From Citrobacter amalonaticus (lineage in GTDB: Bacteria > Pseudomonadota > Gammaproteobacteria > Enterobacterales > Enterobacteriaceae): 64,000 bases of DNA. The notes beneath the pieces were generated by a model. That model searched no databases, had not been told where the DNA came from, and saw nothing but the letters and a program-made list of their open reading frames with translations. The stretch covers positions 1,488,001 through 1,552,000 of the forward strand of contig NZ_CP014015.2 of the NCBI RefSeq assembly GCF_001559075.2, in the 5' to 3' direction. Of the stretch, positions 54,779-64,000 are shown piece after piece (the stretch's first letter is position 1; each line of letters opens with the position of its first letter). The translations under genes and the position numbers were made by a program.

Positions 54779-56317
54779 ATGGCCGGTCATAACAGAAAAC
54801 TTTCATTCACGACTCCAATATTGGTGAGCTTTACGGGGATCATACTCAGCTTTGTGTTGATCGCCATATTCATTACCTTTACGCAGAAGAATGATTTTCT
54901 TGAAGATTATCATGGCATTAATCGGAACTTCACCCATAACCTGGCGGTGAACTACACCGAGTCTTTGCTGCGCGAAAATGATTATATTCTTGGCCGGGCG
55001 GCGACCTACTTTTCTCGCGATGACCAGTTGAACAACACGGTAAACCTTGACCCGGAACAGGGTCTGAAAACCATCATGCAATTGCAGACGCTGATGCCGT
55101 CAGTCTCCTCGATCTCATTGGTGGATACAGAAGGCCATTACCTGCGCGCGCCCCAGGTGCAAAACACCGATCGCAGCAAAACGTTCGACGTGAAATCGCG
55201 CCCCTGGTTTATGGATCAGGCTGAAGCCAGTACGTTTAGCAACTATACCGCACCCTATATTGACTATTTTACGCACCACCCAACGGTGACGATCTACAAA
55301 CCGGTCATCTCTCCCGAAGGGAAAATGAAAGGTACGATTGCGTTTCATCTTGATCTGACGTCAATGGGTTACGCACTGCGTCAGATGGTGGCTCCCGTCC
55401 AGGGTGAGTTCTTTGTGGTCGACCGTGATGGAAAAGTGGTATTGCATCCGGATACGGGCGCGCTGTTTAAACAGTATGTCAGTAAAAAAACCATGAACCG
55501 GATGACCAGCGGTGAAGGACATCTGTACGACCCGGATACGCAGGACTGGTACTACTACTATTCATTCACCAACCCGGACTGGTTTGTGATTTATCGGGTT
55601 TCAGATACCACACTCGTCGACCTGACACGCCATGAAACCAACATTGTGGCCTGGGGATTTGCCCTTGCAGCGATCATCATTGCGCTGTTTGGTCTCTATC
55701 TACGCCACGCCTCACGCACGGTGCTGATGAATATCATCAACGCAATCAAGACCGGCGACGTGAAACGCGCACCGCGCCTTGAAGCAATGCTGAGCAAAGC
55801 TATCGAATCCAATAAGGAGCGCGAACTGGCTTACGTCCGACAGGCGACCATTGATGCCCTGACCGGTTGTAAAAACCGCCGCGCTTTTGACAGCGATATC
55901 GCCGCGCTGATGAACGATCACCAACCGTTCGCCCTGGCACTGGTGGATATTGATAACTTTAAATCCATCAATGATACCTGGGGACATTTGAATGGCGACA
56001 TCGTCCTGCGCAACGTCGCGCGCGAAGGGATTCAGATCATGCAACCCGCCGCCGTGTCCGTCTATCGCTATGGCGGTGAGGAGTTTGCCGTACTGTTCTC
56101 GGGTGAACAATTAAACAATGCGCATACCCTACTGGAACGCTGGCGCATCGAGGTCGCGCAGCGCTCATGGCGTGAAGAGGGTCTGCACGTCACCTTTAGC
56201 GCCGGATTCGGAGAATGGAATCTGGAAGCGCAGGAACAGTTGATCATGCGTGTTGATGAAGCGCTATACAAAGCCAAACAGGAAGGAAAAAACCGGATTA
56301 TTGCCGCGAATCGCTAA
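54779..56317 (+). CDS. Membrane diguanylate cyclase with dCache-type sensor
   Basis: 512 residues. Membrane segment 1 (about 12-34), a periplasmic double-Cache-like sensor (35-285, including DVKSRPWF and APYIDYFT), membrane segment 2 (about 290-310) and a C-terminal GGDEF domain. The catalytic motif is intact as RYGGEEFAVLF, with the metal-binding DIDNFKSINDTWGH upstream, so it should make cyclic di-GMP. The RxxD inhibitory site normally just before GGDEF is absent (PAAVSVYRYGGEEF), so product feedback is probably missing. It is flanked by its own terminator. The ligand is unknown. Confidence 0.88.
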   Translation: MAGHNRKLSFTTPILVSFTGIILSFVLIAIFITFTQKNDFLEDYHGINRNFTHNLAVNYTESLLRENDYILGRAATYFSRDDQLNNTVNLDPEQGLKTIMQLQTLMPSVSSISLVDTEGHYLRAPQVQNTDRSKTFDVKSRPWFMDQAEASTFSNYTAPYIDYFTHHPTVTIYKPVISPEGKMKGTIAFHLDLTSMGYALRQMVAPVQGEFFVVDRDGKVVLHPDTGALFKQYVSKKTMNRMTSGEGHLYDPDTQDWYYYYSFTNPDWFVIYRVSDTTLVDLTRHETNIVAWGFALAAIIIALFGLYLRHASRTVLMNIINAIKTGDVKRAPRLEAMLSKAIESNKERELAYVRQATIDALTGCKNRRAFDSDIAALMNDHQPFALALVDIDNFKSINDTWGHLNGDIVLRNVAREGIQIMQPAAVSVYRYGGEEFAVLFSGEQLNNAHTLLERWRIEVAQRSWREEGLHVTFSAGFGEWNLEAQEQLIMRVDEALYKAKQEGKNRIIAANR

Positions 56318-56335
56318 TCCCCTCTTCTCTGCAAC

Positions 56336-56358
56336 GCCCGTTACGACGGGCTATTTTT
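56336..56358 (+). terminator. Terminator of the diguanylate cyclase gene
   Basis: GCCCG/CGGGC stem with a 6-nt loop, then TATTTTT, 19 nt after the stop. Confidence 0.8.
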
Positions 56359-56405
56359 CATTTTGAGAAAAACCGCAACCGGTTTCATTATTTGTGCGAT
56401 TTCTT

Positions 56406-56421
56406 TGTGATGCTTTACACA
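56406..56421. promoter_or_regulatory. CRP-like site upstream of the EIIB gene
   Basis: TGTGA, six bases, ACACA: one mismatch from the CRP consensus, 77 nt before the EIIB start. Catabolite control would suit a PTS operon. Confidence 0.5.
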
Positions 56422-56498
56422 CATTCGCGGTAAGGCGGTTGTTCTCATCACTTGCTCAGACTAAAGATGAAGTATCAATGGAACCGTGAGAGCGAACT

Positions 56499-56807
56499 AT
56501 GAAGAATATCGTTTTATGCTGTGCCGCCGGTATGTCCACCAGCATGCTGGTACAACGAATGAAAGATGCCGCTCAGAAGAAAGGGATCGACGTGACGATC
56601 AAGGCTGTGCCTGTCGCAGAGTTTAAAGAGAATATTGCTACGGCGGACATCGTCCTGTTGGGCCCGCAGGTCAAGTATGAACAGGCGAAACTGCAGGCGT
56701 TGGCCGATCCGCTCGGTAAGAAAGTCGCCGTGATCGACATGATGGATTACGGCATGATGAAAGGCGATGCTGTTCTGGACAAAGCCCTGAAGCTGATGGA
56801 GCCATAA
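56499..56807 (+). CDS. PTS EIIB, lactose/chitobiose family
   Basis: 102 residues. The P-loop-like CCAAGMSTSML (7-17) carries the phosphorylated Cys8, as in ChbB. VLLGPQVKYE and the remaining strand-helix pattern match this EIIB family. It would receive phosphate from the EIIA encoded one base downstream and pass it to a sugar. No EIIC gene is present beside it, and rpoC follows convergently. It therefore either works with a permease encoded elsewhere or is regulatory. Confidence 0.88.
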   Translation: MKNIVLCCAAGMSTSMLVQRMKDAAQKKGIDVTIKAVPVAEFKENIATADIVLLGPQVKYEQAKLQALADPLGKKVAVIDMMDYGMMKGDAVLDKALKLMEP

Positions 56808-56808
56808 C

Positions 56809-57126
56809 ATGGAAGAGTTAGAAACCATCATTATGGAACTGTTGGTTAACGCCGGAGCCGCACGAAGCCAGGCATTGACCGCCCTGCAACTGGCCCGCAA
56901 AGGCGACTTTGCCGGTGCCGAACAGGCGATGGAAGAGTCACGCGATTACGTCAAGCTGGCGCATAAAATCCAGACGCAGCTGATCGGGATCGATGAAGGG
57001 ACCGGTAAGCTGCCGGTGAATTTGATCACCGTCCACTCGCAGGACCATCTGATGAACGCGATGGTGATTCAGGATCTGGCAGGTGACATGATTGAACTGT
57101 ATCGCAGGTTGCCGCCGGTCAATTGA
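56809..57126 (+). CDS. PTS EIIA, lactose/chitobiose family
   Basis: 105-residue helical bundle of the LacF/ChbA type. The phosphorylated residue is His76 in TVHSQDHLMNAM, with the neighbouring trimer metal-site Asp79 retained. It starts one base after EIIB, so the pair is coupled. It lacks a neighbouring EIIC. It is followed by REP units and a terminator shared with rpoC. Confidence 0.88.
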   Translation: MEELETIIMELLVNAGAARSQALTALQLARKGDFAGAEQAMEESRDYVKLAHKIQTQLIGIDEGTGKLPVNLITVHSQDHLMNAMVIQDLAGDMIELYRRLPPVN

Positions 57127-57128
57127 GC

Positions 57129-57190
57129 AAACGTCTTATCCGGCCTACGGGTCGTATACTCCAGGCCTGATAAGCGCAGCGCCATCAGGT
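57129..57190. repeat. REP/BIME element between the EIIA gene and rpoC
   Basis: Two REP units (CGTCTTATCCGGCCTACGG and GCCTGATAAGCGCAGCGCC) in the gap between the convergent genes. Confidence 0.85.
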
Positions 57191-57192
57191 AT

Positions 57193-57219
57193 AAAAAAAC
57201 CCGCCGAAGCGGGTTTTTT
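57193..57219 (-). terminator. rpoBC operon terminator (bidirectional)
   Basis: ACCCGC, CGAA-type loop, GCGGGT stem with runs of A on one side and T on the other. It therefore works for both rpoC (minus) and the EIIBA pair (plus). It lies 20 nt beyond the rpoC stop. Confidence 0.92.
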
Positions 57220-57238
57220 ACTGTCAGGCAGTCAACGA

Positions 57239-61462
<4,224 letters not shown>

Positions 61463-61538
61463 GGATTTGCTCCCGTCGGAGTTAGCACATTCCGCTGCCG
61501 GGTATTATCCCGGCAGCAGTGACCTGTTTGAGCGAGAA

Positions 61539-64000
61539 TTACTCGTCTTCCAGTTCGATGTTGATACCCAGCGAACGAATCTCTTTCAACAGTACGTTGA
61601 AGGATTCCGGCATGCCCGGTTCCATCTGATGGTTGCCATCTACGATGTTCTTATACATCTTAGTACGGCCGTTCACGTCATCAGACTTAACGGTGAGCAT
61701 TTCCTGCAGGGTGTATGCCGCGCCGTATGCTTCCAGCGCCCACACTTCCATCTCCCCGAAGCGCTGACCACCGAACTGCGCCTTACCACCCAGCGGCTGC
61801 TGAGTAACCAGGCTGTAGGAACCGGTGGAACGAGCGTGCATCTTATCGTCGACCAGGTGGTTCAGTTTCAGCATGTACATGTAACCTACGGTTACCGGAC
61901 GCTCGAACTGCTCACCCGTACGGCCGTCGAACAGCGTGATCTGACCGGAAGTCGGCAGGTCACCCAGTTTCAGCAGCTCTTTAATTTCCGCTTCTTTCGC
62001 ACCGTCGAACACCGGCGTTGCGATTGGCATACCTTTGCGCAGGTTTTCAGCCAGACGCAGAACTTCTTCATCGCTGAAGGTATTCAGGTCAACTTTCTGA
62101 CGAACGTCAGCGCCCAGATCGTACGCACGCTGGATGAACTCGCGCAGTTTCGCGACTTCTTGCTGCTGTTTCAGCATGGCGTTGATCTTATCGCCGATAC
62201 CTTTCGCAGCCATACCCAGGTGGGTTTCCAGAATCTGACCGATGTTCATACGAGACGGTACGCCCAGCGGGTTCAGTACGATATCTACCGGCGTACCGTT
62301 AGCATCGTGCGGCATATCTTCGATCGGGTTGATCTTAGAGATAACACCCTTGTTACCGTGACGACCTGCCATCTTGTCACCAGGCTGGATACGGCGTTTA
62401 ACGGCCAGGTATACCTTAACAATCTTCAGCACGCCCGGTGCCAGATCGTCGCCTTGGGTGATTTTGCGGCGTTTCGCTTCGAGTTTTTTCTCGAACTCGT
62501 GTTTCAGTTCGTCGTACTGCTCAGCCAGCTGTTCCAGCTGATTTTGTTTCTCTTCGTCGGTCAGGCCGAGTTCCAGCCAGCGATCGCGAGGCAGTTTGTC
62601 GAGCTTCTCAGCTTCAACGCCACCGGCAACCAGCACAGCGTAGATACGGCTGAACAGGCCAGCTTCGAGGATCTGCAGTTCTTCAGACAGGTCTTTCTTC
62701 GCCTGCTTCAGCTGCATCTCTTCGATTTCCAGCGCACGTTTGTCTTTTTCTACGCCATCGCGAGTAAAGACCTGAACGTCGATAACCGTACCGGAAACAC
62801 CGTTTGGTACGCGCAGAGAAGAGTCTTTAACGTCAGACGCTTTCTCACCGAAGATCGCACGCAGCAGTTTTTCTTCTGGCGTCAGCTGGGTTTCACCTTT
62901 CGGCGTGACCTTACCCACCAGAATGTCGCCGCCGGTCACTTCCGCACCGATGTAAACGATACCGGATTCATCCAGTTTGGAGAGCGCAGCTTCACCCACG
63001 TTCGGGATATCAGCGGTGATCTCTTCCGGCCCCAGCTTGGTGTCACGGGACACGCACGCCAGTTCCTGAATGTGGATGGTGGTGAAACGGTCTTCCTGGA
63101 CAACACGCTCGGATACGAGGATGGAGTCTTCGAAGTTGTAACCGTTCCACGGCATGAACGCGACGCGCATGTTCTGACCGAGTGCCAGTTCACCGAGATC
63201 GGTAGACGGACCATCTGCCAGTACATCACCACGTTCAACCGGCTCACCCAGAGAGACGCAAGGCATCTGGTTGATACAGGTGTTCTGGTTAGAACGGGTG
63301 TATTTGGTCAGGTTGTAGATGTCGATACCCGCTTCGCCCGGGTACATCTCGTCTTCGTTAACTTTGATAACGATACGGGAAGCATCCACGTACTGAACGG
63401 TACCGCCACGTTTAGCCACCGCAGTGACACCGGAGTCAACGGCAACAGCACGTTCCATACCGGTACCTACCAGCGGCTTATCAGCACGCAGAGTCGGAAC
63501 CGCCTGACGTTGCATGTTCGCACCCATCAATGCACGGTTGGCGTCATCGTGTTCCAGGAACGGGATCAGGGACGCACCGACGGAAACCACCTGCTGGGTG
63601 GAAACGTCCATGTAGTCAACCTGGTCGCGGCTGAACAAGCTGGATTCGCCTTTACTACGGCAGGTCACCAGATCTTCTACGAAGTGGCCATCGTCATCCA
63701 GGTTGGAGTTCGCCTGAGCGATAACGAAGTTACCTTCTTCAATGGCAGACAGGTAATGAATCTCATCCGTCACAACGCCATCAACAACGCGACGATACGG
63801 CGTCTCGAGGAAGCCATATTCGTTAGTCTGTGCGTACACGGACAGGGAGTTGATCAGACCGATGTTCGGACCTTCAGGCGTTTCGATTGGACATACGCGA
63901 CCATAGTGGGTCGGGTGTACGTCTCGAACTTCAAAGCCAGCGCGTTCACGCGTCAGACCGCCTGGGCCGAGTGCAGAGATACGACGTTTGTGCGTAATCT
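61539..64000 (-). CDS. rpoB: RpoB, RNA polymerase beta subunit (5' part outside the window)
   Basis: The 3' 2462 nt of the gene, about residues 524-1342 of E. coli numbering, ending IRSLGINIELEDE. The reading frame continues past 64000, so this is a window-edge truncation, not a broken gene. The start of the visible part, ITHKRRISALGP, is the end of the rifampicin-resistance region. His526, Arg529, Ser531 and Leu533 (E. coli numbering) have the wild-type residues. The flap, GRHGNKGVISKINP active-site region and C-terminal clamp segment are complete. Confidence 0.99.
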   Translation of the reverse strand, partial: ITHKRRISALGPGGLTRERAGFEVRDVHPTHYGRVCPIETPEGPNIGLINSLSVYAQTNEYGFLETPYRRVVDGVVTDEIHYLSAIEEGNFVIAQANSNLDDDGHFVEDLVTCRSKGESSLFSRDQVDYMDVSTQQVVSVGASLIPFLEHDDANRALMGANMQRQAVPTLRADKPLVGTGMERAVAVDSGVTAVAKRGGTVQYVDASRIVIKVNEDEMYPGEAGIDIYNLTKYTRSNQNTCINQMPCVSLGEPVERGDVLADGPSTDLGELALGQNMRVAFMPWNGYNFEDSILVSERVVQEDRFTTIHIQELACVSRDTKLGPEEITADIPNVGEAALSKLDESGIVYIGAEVTGGDILVGKVTPKGETQLTPEEKLLRAIFGEKASDVKDSSLRVPNGVSGTVIDVQVFTRDGVEKDKRALEIEEMQLKQAKKDLSEELQILEAGLFSRIYAVLVAGGVEAEKLDKLPRDRWLELGLTDEEKQNQLEQLAEQYDELKHEFEKKLEAKRRKITQGDDLAPGVLKIVKVYLAVKRRIQPGDKMAGRHGNKGVISKINPIEDMPHDANGTPVDIVLNPLGVPSRMNIGQILETHLGMAAKGIGDKINAMLKQQQEVAKLREFIQRAYDLGADVRQKVDLNTFSDEEVLRLAENLRKGMPIATPVFDGAKEAEIKELLKLGDLPTSGQITLFDGRTGEQFERPVTVGYMYMLKLNHLVDDKMHARSTGSYSLVTQQPLGGKAQFGGQRFGEMEVWALEAYGAAYTLQEMLTVKSDDVNGRTKMYKNIVDGNHQMEPGMPESFNVLLKEIRSLGINIELEDE

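Overview
The window is chromosomal DNA from an enterobacterium of the Escherichia/Salmonella/Citrobacter group. Gene order is that of the E. coli 89-91 min region (rpoB-rpoC, thiCEFSGH, rsd, nudC, hemE, nfi, hupA, zraPSR, purHD, an rrnE-type rRNA operon, metA, aceBAK, iclR, metH, yjbB, pepE, rluF, yjbD), read here from the yjbD side towards rpoB. The 16S variable regions and the L-sorbose operon fit a Citrobacter-like species better than E. coli K-12, but the genus call is an inference.

Positions 1-17000 are the accessory-rich part. At the left edge a sigma54 promoter and a Y RNA-like transcript with a tRNA-like T-arm point leftwards, towards an RNA-repair operon lying outside the window. The divergent rtcR encodes its CARF/AAA+ activator. 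A pantothenate-type transporter (panS) and an uncharacterised four-gene sugar-phosphate operon follow: a soluble domain fused to an EIIC-like membrane domain, a TIM-barrel enzyme, a HAD phosphatase and a DeoR regulator. After yjbD and rluF comes the complete sorCDFBAME operon for L-sorbose with an extra shikimate-dehydrogenase paralogue at its end. A short AT-rich block holds a two-gene module, a small Gly-rich protein and a SLATT-type 2TM protein. I regard this as the best candidate for an undescribed system.

Positions 17000-31700 are core metabolism: pepE, yjbB, a small unidentified membrane protein, metH, iclR, the glyoxylate operon aceB-aceA-aceK with its IclR box and intergenic repeats, metA with MetJ boxes, and yjaB. 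Positions 31780-37210 hold one complete rRNA operon on the minus strand (P1/P2 promoters, boxA, 16S, tRNA-Glu, 23S, 5S, terminator).

From 37380 to 48820 lie purHD with a PurR operator and a strongly folded leader, the divergent zinc-stress locus zraP/zraSR with two sigma54 promoters and an inverted-repeat operator, then yjaH, hupA, yjaG, nfi, hemE, nudC and rsd. Positions 48870-54520 carry the thiCEFSGH thiamine operon behind a TPP riboswitch. A GGDEF diguanylate cyclase and an orphan chitobiose-type PTS EIIB/EIIA pair separate it from rpoC and the 3' two-thirds of rpoB, which runs off the right edge.
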